Origin: Vitis vinifera
Lineage: Eukaryota > Streptophyta > Magnoliopsida > Vitales > Vitaceae
Direction: 5' to 3'
DNA: 64,000 nucleotides
NCBI RefSeq assembly: GCF_030704535.1
Contig: NC_081808.1
Location: 20,024,501 to 20,088,500, forward strand
Shown: positions 46,065-58,297 of the stretch, piece by piece
Numbering within the stretch: position 1 is the stretch's first letter
How the letters are laid out: every line of letters begins with the position of its first letter
The notes under the pieces: generated by a model
The model's input: the letters and a program-made list of their open reading frames with translations, nothing else
The model's database searches: none
What the model was told of the DNA's origin: nothing
Position numbers and translations under genes: made by a program

Positions 46065-48206
46065 ATGGCCGCTTTATCGATTAGAGCTCTTGGGAGGAGA
46101 CTCTTCACAGCACCGGCAGTTGCTTCTACGGAATGCATCGACCTTCAGGTATTGGAGAGAAGTAACGACAACTTATCCCAAAATATCCATTTCATTAGCC
46201 AAACAGATTTGCCCGAAAGCAACAAGCAATTGAAGGAACTGGTCAAAACTGGTCACTTGGGCAATGCTCGCCGAATGTTTGATAAAATGAGTCAAAAAGA
46301 TGAAATCTCATGGACCACTCTCATTTCTGGATATGTAAATGCCAATGATTCCTCTGAAGCATTGCTTTTGTTCAAAAACATGCGGGTTGAGTCTGGGCTC
46401 CGAATTGACCCCTTCATTCTTAGTCTTGCACACAAGGCCTGTGGACTCAATTCCGACGTCAATTATGGGGAACTGCTACATGGATATGCCGTAAAAACGG
46501 GTTTGGTGAACTCGGTTTTTGTAGGAAGTGCACTTCTGGATATGTATACAAAAAATGGAAAAATTTTTGAAGGTCGTAGAGTTTTCCATGAGATGCCGAT
46601 GAGAAATGTTGTTTCATGGACTGCTATTATAACTGGGCTTGTTCGTGCTGGTTATAATAAGGAGGCGCTGGTATACTTTTCGGAAATGTGGAGATCCCGT
46701 GTGGAGTATGATTCATACACGTTTGCTATTGCATTGAAGGCTTGTGCAGATTCGGGTGCTTTGAATTATGGGAGGGAAATTCATGCTCAGGCAATGAAGA
46801 AAGGCTTTGATGTCAGCTCCTTTGTGGCTAATACTCTTGCTACTATGTACAACAAATGTGGGAAATTAGAGTATGGTTTGACCTTGTTTGAAAAAATGAG
46901 TATGAGAGATGTGGTTTCGTGGACAACGATTATAACAACACTTGTCCAAATGGGCCAAGAAGAGTGTGCAGTTCAAGCATTCATACGAATGAGAGAATCA
47001 GATGTAAGTCCTAATGAATACACTTTTGCAGCTGTTATCTCTGGTTGTGCCAATCTTGCAAGAATTGAATGGGGAGAACAACTGCATGCACTCATCTTAC
47101 ATCTAGGTCTCGCTGCTTCTTTATCAGTGGAAAATTCAATCATGACCATGTATGCAAAATGTGGGCAGTTAACTTCATCTTCAGTGATATTCCATGAGAT
47201 GACTAGAAGAGACATTGTTTCATGGAGCACCATAATTGCAGGGTATTCACAAGGAGGTCATGTCAGTGAAGCTTTTGAGCTTCTATCATGGATGAGAATG
47301 GAAGGGCCAAAACCCACTGAGTTTGCTCTTGCTAGTGTGCTGAGTGCATGTGGGAATATGGCAATTCTTGAGCATGGAAAGCAACTCCATGCTTATGTGC
47401 TGTCCATCGGTTTAGAACATACAGCTATGGTATTGAGTGCTTTAATCAATATGTATTGTAAATGTGGGAGTATAGAAGAAGCGTCAAGGATCTTTGATGC
47501 AGCTGAAAATGATGATATTGTGTCTTGGACAGCCATGATTAATGGATATGCTGAACATGGGTACAGCCGTGAAGTAATTGATTTGTTTGAAAAGATCCCC
47601 AGAGTTGGTTTGAGGCCAGACTCGGTGACCTTTATTGGTGTTCTTAGTGCCTGTAGTCATGCTGGACTTGTTGATCTCGGTTTTCGCTACTTTAATGCAA
47701 TGAGTAAGAAGTACCAGATTAGTCCTTCAAAAGAACACTATGGCTGCATGATCGATCTACTCTGCCGAGCTGGAAGATTAAGTGATGCAGAGCATATGAT
47801 TGAAGCTATGCCATTTCACCGTGATGATGTTGTTTGGTCAACTTTGCTGAGAGCATGTAGGGTCCACGGTGATGTTGAACGTGGAAGGCGAACTGCAGAA
47901 AGGATTCTTCAGTTGGAACCCAACTGTGCAGGAACCCATATTACCTTGGCTAATATTTATGCCTCAAAAGGAAAGTGGCGGGAAGCAGCAGATATTAGGA
48001 AGCTAATGAAATCAAAGGGGGTGATAAAGGAGCCTGGATGGTCTTGGATTAAGGTTAAGGATCTGGTCTTTGCATTTGTTGCTGGTGATCGATCTCATCC
48101 ACAGGGTGAAGACATATATAACATGTTGGATTTACTAGCTTCAAGGACAGAGTTGGCTGATTGTGTCCAAGAAACAGGCTTCCTTCCATATGATCTTGAA
48201 TATTAG
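46065..48206 (+). CDS. PLS-class pentatricopeptide repeat protein with E domain (713 aa, intronless)
   Basis: One uninterrupted exon, as usual for this family. PPR units alternate in P/L/S fashion from about residue 50 (ARRMFDKMSQKDEISWTTLI, FHEMPMRNVVSWTAIITGLV, YCKCGSIEEASRIFDAAE) to about residue 560. An E/E+ region follows (VVWSTLLRACRVHGDVERGR, PGWSWIKVKDLVFAFVAGDR). The protein stops after the E+ segment without a DYW deaminase domain. PLS-E proteins bind specific organelle RNAs, usually to direct C-to-U editing together with partner proteins. The N-terminus (MAALSIRALGRRLFTAP) is basic, Ser/Arg-containing and acid-poor, consistent with organelle import. It resembles Arabidopsis At3g47840, from memory. 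The RNA target cannot be deduced here. Site II elements precede it. Confidence 0.93.
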   Translation: MAALSIRALGRRLFTAPAVASTECIDLQVLERSNDNLSQNIHFISQTDLPESNKQLKELVKTGHLGNARRMFDKMSQKDEISWTTLISGYVNANDSSEALLLFKNMRVESGLRIDPFILSLAHKACGLNSDVNYGELLHGYAVKTGLVNSVFVGSALLDMYTKNGKIFEGRRVFHEMPMRNVVSWTAIITGLVRAGYNKEALVYFSEMWRSRVEYDSYTFAIALKACADSGALNYGREIHAQAMKKGFDVSSFVANTLATMYNKCGKLEYGLTLFEKMSMRDVVSWTTIITTLVQMGQEECAVQAFIRMRESDVSPNEYTFAAVISGCANLARIEWGEQLHALILHLGLAASLSVENSIMTMYAKCGQLTSSSVIFHEMTRRDIVSWSTIIAGYSQGGHVSEAFELLSWMRMEGPKPTEFALASVLSACGNMAILEHGKQLHAYVLSIGLEHTAMVLSALINMYCKCGSIEEASRIFDAAENDDIVSWTAMINGYAEHGYSREVIDLFEKIPRVGLRPDSVTFIGVLSACSHAGLVDLGFRYFNAMSKKYQISPSKEHYGCMIDLLCRAGRLSDAEHMIEAMPFHRDDVVWSTLLRACRVHGDVERGRRTAERILQLEPNCAGTHITLANIYASKGKWREAADIRKLMKSKGVIKEPGWSWIKVKDLVFAFVAGDRSHPQGEDIYNMLDLLASRTELADCVQETGFLPYDLEY

Positions 48207-49600
48207 AAGATGGTTTAGTTGGTTTATTATCCTGTTGTGCATCGAGTCTCTTTGTTGGTATAGTACTTGCCTGGAGAACTACAGCCTGCAAACAACTGTA
48301 AGATGTTGGTTTCTGGATCAAATTAATTCTTTATACATGATTATGGACAAGAATACAAATGAGTTATGGAATTGTCTCAGAAAATGTTCAGATGTCATCT
48401 TTAGGGACGAGATCTGGCAAAGCGATTCATTGAAGTCGGCACTGATATATGAAGTCTCAGGAGTTGGTGTTTGTATGCAAGAATTTACAAATTTGGCTTT
48501 CTGCAATTTACTTCTATGAATGGAAAACCGATTAGAGGGTGCCATTGATTCATACAGGACACTTACACCAAAGAGGAAAATGCTGTGTTCCATCATATGG
48601 GCGAGTTCCATTTTGTTGGCTTTATGTGATTCGGGAGCTGTGAATATCAGAATAATGGTTCAGCAGTTCTACTGCGGAGAATCTAGGTTCCTTTATTTTG
48701 AGTTTAAGTTTTATACTGGACCCAAGATGTTTACACAGAGGAGTCTACTAAAGTGAATAAACCCACTAGCCAGGAACTTGCTGCGCTGCAGTGGCAGTGG
48801 TGACGACTTTCAGGAAGAAACATATCCATTCAGGGTTCTGAGGAGGCAAGGGCCTTCTGCAGTGAGGTGCCAACCCAACCAGGTCGACAAGTTCTTCCTG
48901 CTGCTAATTTTGGAGAGCATTCCAAGAAAATGGGGCTTCCTATACTCAAATCCGGCGGGGTTTTCTTTTCAAATTATTGGAATATAAGCCCTGCTGAAAG
49001 GTGGCACGAGGAAATGGATTAAATAAAGTTATGTTATCCTCTTTTTTGCTTTTGTATTTTTATATCTAAATCCATTCAGCTATGGAAAAATAGAAGTTAG
49101 GGAGCTCTACTGTGATAAATTCAAATGTAATTTGTTTGACATTTTTTTTCTTATCCTTTTAAGGAGGCATCATGGTCTGGTGATTACCGGATTACCACTG
49201 GAAGTCCATGGGAGGTTAAGTTCATATGCTGGAAGATGAGAAGAACCTGCATGGAAATAGTGTGGTCTGTCTAGGAGAGAGCTTGCCCTCTTGACCTTGG
49301 TGCTCAAAGTGCTCCAAATCAGTATTGATGGGATCTGCAAGCCGTCAAAAAATCACCATCCAGTCGACGATTCCCATTTCCTGTTGTTGCCTGGAGTCCC
49401 ATTTCTGCTTCCACCATGTATCGTATCCGTGGCAAATTTAAAATAAATAAATAAATTTACAAAAAATGAAGATTTTCCATGATTATTCCATTTCATGCCA
49501 TAAAATTTTTGTCCATCTCTTATAGACATTGGGATTCTGTGGTCTACAGAACAAAAGAATCACATGTCAGCTTACAATCTTTTTAACATATTTTGGATCA
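48207..49600. other. Convergent spacer between the PPR and LPP-epsilon genes
   Basis: Presumed 3' UTRs of two convergent genes. No coding gene was recognised. At about 49163-49230 a TGGTCTGGTGATTACC/GAGGTTAAG phrase is faintly tRNA- or SINE-like but too diverged to call. Confidence 0.5.
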
Positions 49601-52600
49601 TCATTCCTCTAGAAGCCAATGCTTAATCACATGTAAAACAAATCCCAGACAAAATCCCACGGCTCCAACAATAACAAGAACTCGAACCCACAAATAGGAG
49701 GTATATGCGTTCAGAACAAAAGCTTCCCATGACCAAAGCCATAAAATGCAGAAAACGGAACCCACTGCAGAACCCACGAGCACTTGGCTAATTGTGTGAA
49801 ATTGTTGTGAAACTCGTAGCCATGACTGCAAAACAGATGACAAAATCCAATGTCAGCAACCTTTCCATGCCAATTTTCTTCTACGTTTCTTACATCTGGC
49901 CTCGGTTTTAAGGCCTTTTAGTTTAACACGAGTCTGAACCAAGTGGGAATTACAACACACTAGCAAGGTTTTGAATCACAAAATTTTCTCAACAGTTCAT
50001 CTCTTTCAGTGCATCAGTATTACTTCAAGTTTTGATCTTCTCATTGGAAATCTTGCAGCAGACTATTCATCTTTGGTTTTTTTGCAAGAAGCAAATATGG
50101 GTGAGAAGTTTCACAATGAGTTACTGATTTACACATTGGCAGTATTAAACACATAGTACAATTTGGAGTATATCCTGGAGTATCTACATATATGGGAAAG
50201 AAGCCTTTCTTTCTACCTTTTGTTACATTTATGACACACTTTCTACTAATCCCACCTCCGCTACACATTTTTTATTTTCTGAAAATTATAAGTAAAGAAG
50301 AACCTAATGCTAATGACTAGCTCTGGACAAAAATTAAGAAAAACAAGTTATTAATTTAAGGAAAAGTTACCCATGATTAGAAAAGAAAAGAAGCAAATTC
50401 TACCATTATTGGAATTCAGAAATTGTTTGAGATTTCATGATTCATGTAATTGTGGTATAATGCATAGCACTCATGAATAATTCAGAAATGATTGAAATCC
50501 ATGGAATCAAATTAGATCTCAAATGATACTTATTAAATTTATAGATTCCACTACATAAAATTCTCAGAGTGGATTGAAGCAAAAAGCTTTTGACAACAGG
50601 ACTGGCTCTAAATAATTATGTACATAAATTCATCCTCTCAACTGTCTTTCGTAAGTTAAAAGTGGATCCAAATATGTCAGAATGAAATGTCAGCCCTAAC
50701 TTACTGGCTCAATTGTTTCCGGGTTGTTAACTGATTATATAAGACTGGAAATTAAGGCACTAAATCAGTGAAGAACCCACAACTAAGTCTAAAGAATATC
50801 AAGACTAAAAGATGGTATGTCAGTTAAAAGCATAAAAGAATGCTGAGCTTGGAAACTTGAAATCCAAGCACAATTTATGATACTTACAAGATATGATCCA
50901 AGTGCCAGGGCAAGCCCACTGATTGTCAACGTTAGTCCATTTATCCCCAGCCATTCCACCACTGCCACAGCATGCATCAGAGCAACCATTACGAATCTAG
51001 AAAGATTCTATAGCTAGCAAATTTGGTATTTCAAGAAAACTAAATACCAGTCTATGTTAACACAAATATACATGTCAGGGCAGTAAAATATTGAATAACA
51101 TGAATTTAAGGTGTGTTTGGGTGTTCAATTGAAATAGAGAAAATCCGTTTTGCTTTATATGGTTTTGAAAGTTTCTTAAATCGAGTCATACAGCATACGG
51201 ATCCATCAACAGAAAAAATGAGGAAAGAAAAAAAAATGAAAAAGCATTCTATAGTAAAAAAGTGATCCTACACATGTAACATGCACAGAATTATTTCACA
51301 TGCTATGAAAGTACAAATGGATTAATTAGTACTCTAAGAAAAAGTGATCTTATACATGTAACATGCAGAGAATTAGTTCTCATGCTATGAAAGTACAGAT
51401 GGATTAATCAGTATTCCAACTGGTCCTAGGCATATTGACTTATTTGAAACTTGGAGATAGGAAATATAGGATATGGGCACACGAAGCTTGATGACCTGTT
51501 TGTATTAATTATATCAAGAAGTGCCTTGCTACAAAACAATCATCTTGTGACAATGGAATCAGAAAGCAAACTAAGAAAATAAAATCAGTAAGCATCTTAT
51601 TCAAACATTTTGGCATAAGGTTCCTGACACAAAATGAGCCAACTTGGATTTGTAAACTCAAGTATGTTCTCCCAATCCCATACCCAACCCCATGCAAAAA
51701 TAAAAAGGGTCAACTCCATTCAGAACTATAATATGTTGAGGTGTAATGTTTCTTTCTCCAAGAAATCCTGGAACATGGAATGAATTAAACATAATCACTT
51801 AATCGGTTTTGCATTTAAACAACCATGTTATCATAAAGCAAGTAGCCCAAAACAAGTACCCATCAACCTAAAATTGTCTAGTTCATGAAGAAATTTTCAT
51901 AAATATCACATCATTGCCCACTTAAAAGGTCTCAAAGTATAGAGTTGAAAGAGATTTTACCAGATAGAATGGTAAACACAACAGTGAAGAAGATGGATTG
52001 TGCATGTGAAGACGGCATCCCTGGACCAGATCTTAAAGCAGAAACAGGTCGCTCCTGATTTAGTATCTGTTTTAGCGTAACAGAGAGCACAGTATTTAAG
52101 ACAGAACCCATAGCAGCCCACAAAGACTCCGCATCATGCCTCCAAAGAATGACAATACCAAAAAGAGCAGCGACGAGCCACTTGCTCTGTGAATCAAACC
52201 AGTGAACACATTGGCATCATAATGGAAAACATGCTATCCACATGGCAAAATAAAATAGCTACTTGCAATATAGATAATGATGGACAACAGAGGGATACTT
52301 CCAAAACTTGATATTCTTTGAAAATGAGCAAATCATCCCACTTAAAAGTACATGTAAAAACACAGTATTAACATATTGGGCAGATTTTGTGCACAAGAAA
52401 TACTGAAGCTGCATTTGATTGTGCAGAATTCCAACTATGCAAAATTCCAAAATTCTGCTTTGAAAATGGAATTGTTTTAGTGGATATGGGCTCCAAGGAA
52501 TTCAATTTCAATTTCAATTCAAAATCCACTGGAATATAAATCCAGTTTAAAGGAACCAGAATTACAATAAAAAAGGGATTCATGTATCAAAAGCATGCCA

Positions 52601-53421
52601 ACCTGTAACCACCCTCTGCATCAATTTCATAGAAAAGGTTTTCCAGAGGAGAAGGAACGAGCGGAAGAAAACAACCATAGCTTTTGTAGGAGAATACTTC
52701 CCATGAGGTGCTTCTGGAAGCACTTCAAGAGACAATGTCATTCATCACTAGAATCATTGATACTTCCAGTAACCTTGGGCGAAAATTGAAGAACTCAAAA
52801 GTTCACATAACCCAAATTTAATCCTAGTGAATTGAGAAGTATTCTTCAAACTGGAGGGAAATCCCATACTTTTCCAATAAATTACAGGAATTCATAGACA
52901 TAAAGTTACAGTTTTTTCAGACAAATCATTTGGAAGATATATAATTAGACGCGATTGCTACAAAATCAGACCAAATCAACAAGAATCCAAAACTCTATAC
53001 GCAAGTTTCACATCTTCAATTCCTCACCAAACATAGAAAATTAAAAAGGAAAAAAAAAGGTCAAAACGCTGACAGGAATAGCGGTTGTACTAACCAGACG
53101 ATTGAGAGTGGCTTCAAGCCCACCAGCCACAATATCCGCGGGAAACTCTGATGACCCAGTGATGAAAGCCTCTTCTTCAATCATCGTAGCACCTTCATCG
53201 TCATTACCGTTCCTGAAGGCAGAAGTTCTAACCAACTCAGTCATGGTAAGTGGACCTCCGACTCTGTTTTTCCGGAACAGGAATTTCTCGGAGGAAAATC
53301 CACCAGAGAAAGCCAAATTTGAGGTGGAAAATGCGGGAATAGAGATGGGTTTGAGAGACCTATGAGGTTTGGGAGAGAAGGGAAAAGGGGAGCGGTGCAA
53401 GAGAGTGGTCGCACCTGACAT
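49601..53421 (-). CDS. LPPE: Chloroplast lipid phosphate phosphatase, epsilon type (PAP2 family), 4 exons
   Basis: Exons on the minus strand: 53421-53095, 52186-51961, 50961-50888, 49825-49601. They join in phase to 283 aa with GT-AG borders. The start at 53421 (MSGATTLLHRSPFPFSPKPH) gives a Ser/Pro/His-rich, acid-poor transit peptide; an upstream in-frame ATG at 53484 would add 21 residues and look less like one. PAP2 phosphatase motifs: KQILNQERP (148-156), PSSH (167-170) and SQQFHTISQ with His219. The second motif has Ser where many PAP2 enzymes have Gly (PSGH). Several hydrophobic segments follow (LTLTISGLALALGSYL, VLVGSAVGSVFCILWLW, VLVIVGAVGFCLGFVL). Epsilon-type LPPs dephosphorylate phosphatidic acid to diacylglycerol in plastid membranes. 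It matches Arabidopsis LPPE2 (At5g66450) as I remember it. Confidence 0.92.
51261..51420. repeat. Tandem duplication, period 82 bp, in an LPP-epsilon intron
   Basis: Two copies beginning AGTGATC(C/T)TA at 51261 and 51343 share ACATGTAACATGCA(C/G)AGAAT and CATGCTATGAAAGTACA. They lie in the intron between exons 2 and 3 (minus-strand order). Confidence 0.85.
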
Positions 53422-56400
53422 TGTGTGAAGCAAACTGGAAACAAACAGGAGCCATTTTGCAGTTTTTAACTCAGCCTCAAACAATTCGGCTCAACATGTT
53501 GGTTGGCTGCGAAAAGTCCAAGTAAGACATCCGCTCCACAACCCTATTCTTCGGTTGAGTCATCAACCCTACTCTTCCCCATCTTTTAATGAGAAAAAAC
53601 CAAATTACCAATTTTGTTACTTACCCAATTTTGCATCTCCGTCATCCCGAAAAGTTTTCACTAATATTAAAAAAATAAAATAAAAATATATTAAAATACA
53701 AAATAAACCGTTTGATAACCAAAAAATTCAAATTATTTTGTAGAGGGTTTTTATTTTTCTTATCATGTATGAAACTCTCGGTTCATTGAACAAAACAAAA
53801 GTTCGAAAGTCTGTTGCATGTGTGAGGGTTGGTTGGTGAAACTTGGAAGCAATAATAGATGGTGACTTGGTGAGCCAAAATAAGGTGGTATCATTTTTAA
53901 TATGGATACGTAACACATTGCATCCTTCTTCCCCGCACCTATTCCATGTGCAGCTGTTGACTTAAGAGTAGAAGATAACAATGAGATTAAACCTTGGTCT
54001 AACAATGAGACCTGTACACATGCTTGACTGGTGATGTTTGTGTTTTGATCTTGCCATGAATCCTATGTTCGTGATAGGATAAAATTATTTCAATTTCAAT
54101 TCATTGATCTATTGTGTGAAATTTTTTAGTAGTATGTGTGGAAATGTTTGTTGATTCCTTATTAACACCTTCAAGGTAAATTCAACTAGGTTTCTTTGGC
54201 TTGAAGGTTGTGTGTTCCGTATTCAAACACCCATCAACATCAAAGCGTTGTGACAATTTGAATCTCCCAGACCATGTTCTTTCTGATCCTGTCCGGCCCA
54301 TTTTTGGTGTTCAAGGCCTCGCCCTTTTTGTGGGAAGTCTTTATCATACAGACCCGAGATGAAATTTGAAAGGATCTCCCTGGCTTTGGCCCATAAAGCA
54401 ATACACCAAACAAAACGCTAAGTGGGTTGGGTGGGGCCTTTGGTCACCCAAGCCCAATCCAATTTAAGAAATCCTCAAACCCGATTCCACGTGATAGCGG
54501 ACCAAACTTGCTGGTAATTGTTTGGGTTTGGGCTGCTGATTTATGGAATGTCCACCCTACAAACACAATCCTATTCTGTAATTATGGTTACGTTATAAAA
54601 CGGGGACTTGGTGACCTCGCAGAAAACCATGACGGAAACATAGTAAATGATGCAAAGAAAGAAAGAAAGTCTCTGAGAATTTATGCCTGATTCTTTCAGT
54701 AAACCAAAGAAATGGAAGGGGAAGAAAAAACCAAAGAACATGGGCCCTTACATCACCACTTTAAAGGACCAGGCGTTTACAAATAAGGGAAAGCTTCTAA
54801 GCAATCGAAGAGCATATCATAAAATGAAATGAGTGCATTATATTAATCGTTGTGGATTTAGAAATGTCTGAGGCAGAATATACCCAAAAATTTGCACCTG
54901 CCAATTGAAAAAAAGAAAGGGAAGAAGCAAAGAGGTCAGCATCATCTTTTGCGTAGGACTGGTTTCAGACCACATATCAATCCACTGTAGGAGAAAGAAA
55001 TTTGAAGCACGGGAGTTTTTGACAAAGCTAAGCACCTCCAACCGCCTTTACATTTATTCTTCTAACTTTACAGGCAAGAAAGTCGCATAAAGCGTCCGCC
55101 TTCAATCCAAATCACCTTGGAAATTAATATGTTAATTTTCAGGGTCCGACCTTGAATGCTTCAACTGCACTACTTTCTTTGACTGAAGATTCCAGGAAAA
55201 GCAATTTTCCACCACTAGTGCATTCCTTTTACCTTTTCGTTTTTCCTTCCCGCCATTGATTTATGATATAAATCAAACCATACATTTTAAAGAAAAAAAA
55301 GAAAAAAAAAACTAACAGTTTGATCTATCTCTGCTGAAAACCATCTTAACGTGTAAGAAAAATCTGGCAGGGAATAGATTCAAGGCGTCTAGGGGCTGTG
55401 AGATGGGCTGTAAGCCTGTAACCAAAAGGAGCATGCCTTATTTACAATCATAAGGTTGCCTTGGGAGAAGGTACTTGTGAATGGTGGGGGAGGGGGTGGG
55501 CCGTGGGGGTCCGATTTGAAGACCCAGTCTGCAACGTGTGGAGAGGAGAAGTAAGGAGAGTGTGAGGGCATTTGGGATGAAGAGACAGCAGCTACCGCCT
55601 AGTGGTGTCCATCATGCTGTCAAACTCCTCATCTCAAGGTACAGACATACACAGGCACCTACTCCTACTACTCAAATCAATGGGTCTCTTCTTACGGAAC
55701 GAGACGCCTCATTATTAGTGAGGCTGACGGACATACACACTCCTCTGCACTTCAATCCTTCACTTCTTGACTACCCCAAATTTCCACATCCCCTTCCACC
55801 CTCTGCTACCGATATTTGGCCCGATTATTACTGTGTTTTTCGCCAACTAGAGTGAATCATTAATTAAGATTTGAATTGTAGCAGCCGATATGTTCCATCA
55901 TCCACTATGGTTTTTGACAATAATGCACCAAACAGAACCATTAAAGTGTTGTTTCCAGCAAGATGGTCCTCCACTCCTTGTGCTTCAAACATTTGTGTAG
56001 AAGAAAGTATGGAGAATAGGAGGAGAGTTCACTGTGAAGGTTACATTTAGTGGGTGTGTCTGCTTTGTTTGATCTTGAATTGGCCCGACCCCCCAATTCA
56101 TGCCTAGATTCCTCAGCCCAGAAATGGAAAACCCTCCATTTCCCCTGGCTATTACCATGATTTCTGGAACCCCATGAGCTATCATGGCTGATTTCTCCTT
56201 GGTTGTTCTCTATTTCAAATAGGCTGCACTGAAGTAGAACAGAAGAAAACCATGTGTGACATTTCAAACAAAGCCATCTAAGTTGTTGCCTTATAACTGT
56301 TTTTGTCTAGTGATTCAAGCCAATTCAATTTTGTATTGTTTCCTTCTCTTCTCAATGGGACAAGCCACCCATCCAGAAAACCAGAGGAAGCCTTTGAATC

Positions 56401-57892
56401 ATGAATGTTTTCTATAGCATAAAATTTTGATGCACAGTGACAACTTGGCAGAAATTGGGCCATGGTGGGGCAAAAAGTACTAATAATATACCCCTTATAG
56501 GTTGAGTCTAATAAATAAAAGCTTCTCATACCCGACTCCAGCATATAGGAATGAAAATTTCTTTGAAGGGTGCTGCCTCAAATGCTTAGGCTAGGGTAGC
56601 CACATTCGTGATTGGCGTGGTTTTCTTGTACAACTTTTGCACAGATGCGCCTAACCCCATCATTAAACTCCACATATGATGTGGATGTCTATCTTCCAAA
56701 TATTTTCACCCTGCTTTTTTGCATGTAGGAATCAAACTACAAAAAAGGGTAAGGATAGTGAATAAACACTTTTCCAATTAAAAAAAATGAAAAAAAATAT
56801 TAATTTTGGACGAAAAATAATTTTCTGGATATTATTTCTTGAAATAAATTATTCTTAAATCATCTTTTTATAAATTATTATGAAAAATAATTCAAAATAT
56901 GAAAAATAAAAATAAAAATCCGTAATATCTAATATCTTTTGCATTTATATAAAAGGTGACCAAGACTTTGGCCTTTTAAATTAGTCAAGGACCTACCGAC
57001 CTCAAAAATAAAGATAAGGAAGCCTAAAGTCAAGCAGAGTTTAAAGATTCTTATCAGAAGGCAGGGAATGTGATTGTTGAAGACCCAATGCATACTCCTG
57101 TGATCATCCGGTGAGTAAGATCAAAGGACTTCATTACTAGGAGTAATGGTATCCTACATTCCTACCCAGATAATTCTTTATTACCCCTTACATTCTGTTT
57201 GTAGGCCATATGAAAAAGTTGGCTTTGATCATGCAGCGTTTAATGGATAGTATTGTCTTTTAGTTGATTGTCTTCTGACCCTTATGGGCAGCCATGGGTC
57301 CATTTGGGTTGTGCTAAATTCTTGCCCAAATATAATTAGTACCTCAAAACTTCACGAGGAACAAATGGAAGTATTCCTATAGTAGGGCTATCCTACCCTG
57401 ACAAAAAGGGCATCCCTTAGGCTAAAGCCCTGGGAGAAGCTTAATTTCATGGGTCAAATTCAATTTAGAATTTTAATTTTAATTTTAATTTTAATTTTAA
57501 TTTTCCAATAAAAGCTTTGCTTCAGAGGCGTGAGTGAGTAAATAAGGAAAGAAGTGAAAGCGAGAAGAACAGAACAGAAGGTGGGTTGGAAATTGGACTG
57601 AGAGGAGAGAGGAAAGTGGAGAAAAACAGGAAAGATTCAGATGATGGCGAGGTTGAATAGGCACACCCAGGAGGGCTATATGTCTGAGGCCAACGGACCA
57701 GAGTGTAGTAGTTGTTATATACGGAATCCACAGCTCACGTGAAAAGCCACGACATTCCGTACTCCCCAGACGTTATAACTCCGGCAACCTTCCACGACGG
57801 AAATGGAAAGCCAGTGTGCCCGAAAAACAATAACTGAAAAGGGGAAATTCGAAAATTCAAACATAAAATATAGGGGAATATGAAAATAAAAG
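53422..57892. other. Divergent intergenic region without a recognised gene
   Basis: It runs from the LPP-epsilon promoter to the DUF4408/DUF761 promoter. Short open frames at about 54427-54690 and 55577-55855 have no recognised domains. A (TTTTAA)n stretch at about 57471-57504 and an A/T-rich block at about 56780-56960 are present. GC rises near 55400-55860 without a supportable gene model. Confidence 0.5.
57471..57504. repeat. (TTTTAA)n hexanucleotide microsatellite
   Basis: Five to six consecutive TTTTAA units, about 790 bp upstream of the DUF4408/DUF761 start codon. Confidence 0.9.
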
Positions 57893-57902
57893 GCCACGTG
57901 TC
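57893..57902. promoter_or_regulatory. G-box / ABRE-like site
   Basis: GCCACGTGTC contains the CACGTG G-box with an ABRE-like right flank, about 150 bp upstream of the TATA box of the DUF4408/DUF761 gene. A second CACGTG lies at about 57736. ABA or light control is possible but not shown. Confidence 0.5.
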
Positions 57903-58043
57903 CTCCGCCGCTTTGAGGGTCCCATTGTACTAACCATAGTTGAAATGACTAACCCATGTTTGTTGAGCGTGGGTACAAATTGTCCAATTCATTCTTAAGA
58001 TAATTGTCTGATTAATTAACCAAAATTTTGTACCCTCTCTGTC

Positions 58044-58050
58044 TATAAAA
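58044..58050 (+). promoter_or_regulatory. TATA box of the DUF4408/DUF761 gene
   Basis: TATAAAA in the context GTCTATAAAAGGCC, 240 bp before the ATG. It predicts a transcription start near 58075 and a 5' leader of about 215 nt. Confidence 0.7.
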
Positions 58051-58105
58051 GGCCAGGAATTGTCACCGGAGAAGGTTCAGTTCTATTGGGGCTGTGTCTC
58101 TCTGT

Positions 58106-58297
58106 ATGTGTCTAAACTGTAGGCTGCATACTTTTTGCTTTGTTTCAAGATATTCTCGTTTGATTTTCGTTTCCATTTTCTCGTCCTGTTTCCTTTTCAA
58201 CTTGCTGGAAAATCCTCCCTCTTCAGAATTCTTCTTTTCTCGTACGGGGTTTAGTAAACGATGCCTTGAAATCAATACTCGTTCTCTAAATGGATAG
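58106..58297 (+). other. Overlapping upstream ORF (63 codons)
   Basis: An ATG at 58106 lies downstream of the predicted transcription start and opens a frame that stops at 58297. It overlaps the main start codon (58290) by 8 nt in another frame. A second, two-codon uORF (ATG CCT TGA) lies at 58261-58269. The first uATG has a poor context (T at -3, T at +4), so leaky scanning is plausible. The peptide itself has no recognised features. Confidence 0.4.

Noticed and set aside
48163-48756. Open frames after the PPR stop codon
   Set aside because: They lie in the presumed 3' UTR and show no PPR or DYW sequence, so they are not a split-off DYW domain.
49163-49230. Second SINE- or tRNA-like phrase
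   Set aside because: Only the first box resembles a promoter box; no tail or target duplication.
54427-54690. 87-codon open frame
   Set aside because: No recognised family and no start or promoter support.
55577-55855. Single-exon frame of about 92 codons starting MKRQQLPPSG
   Set aside because: No domain, no promoter signal, proline-rich composition fitting chance; could not be supported as a gene.
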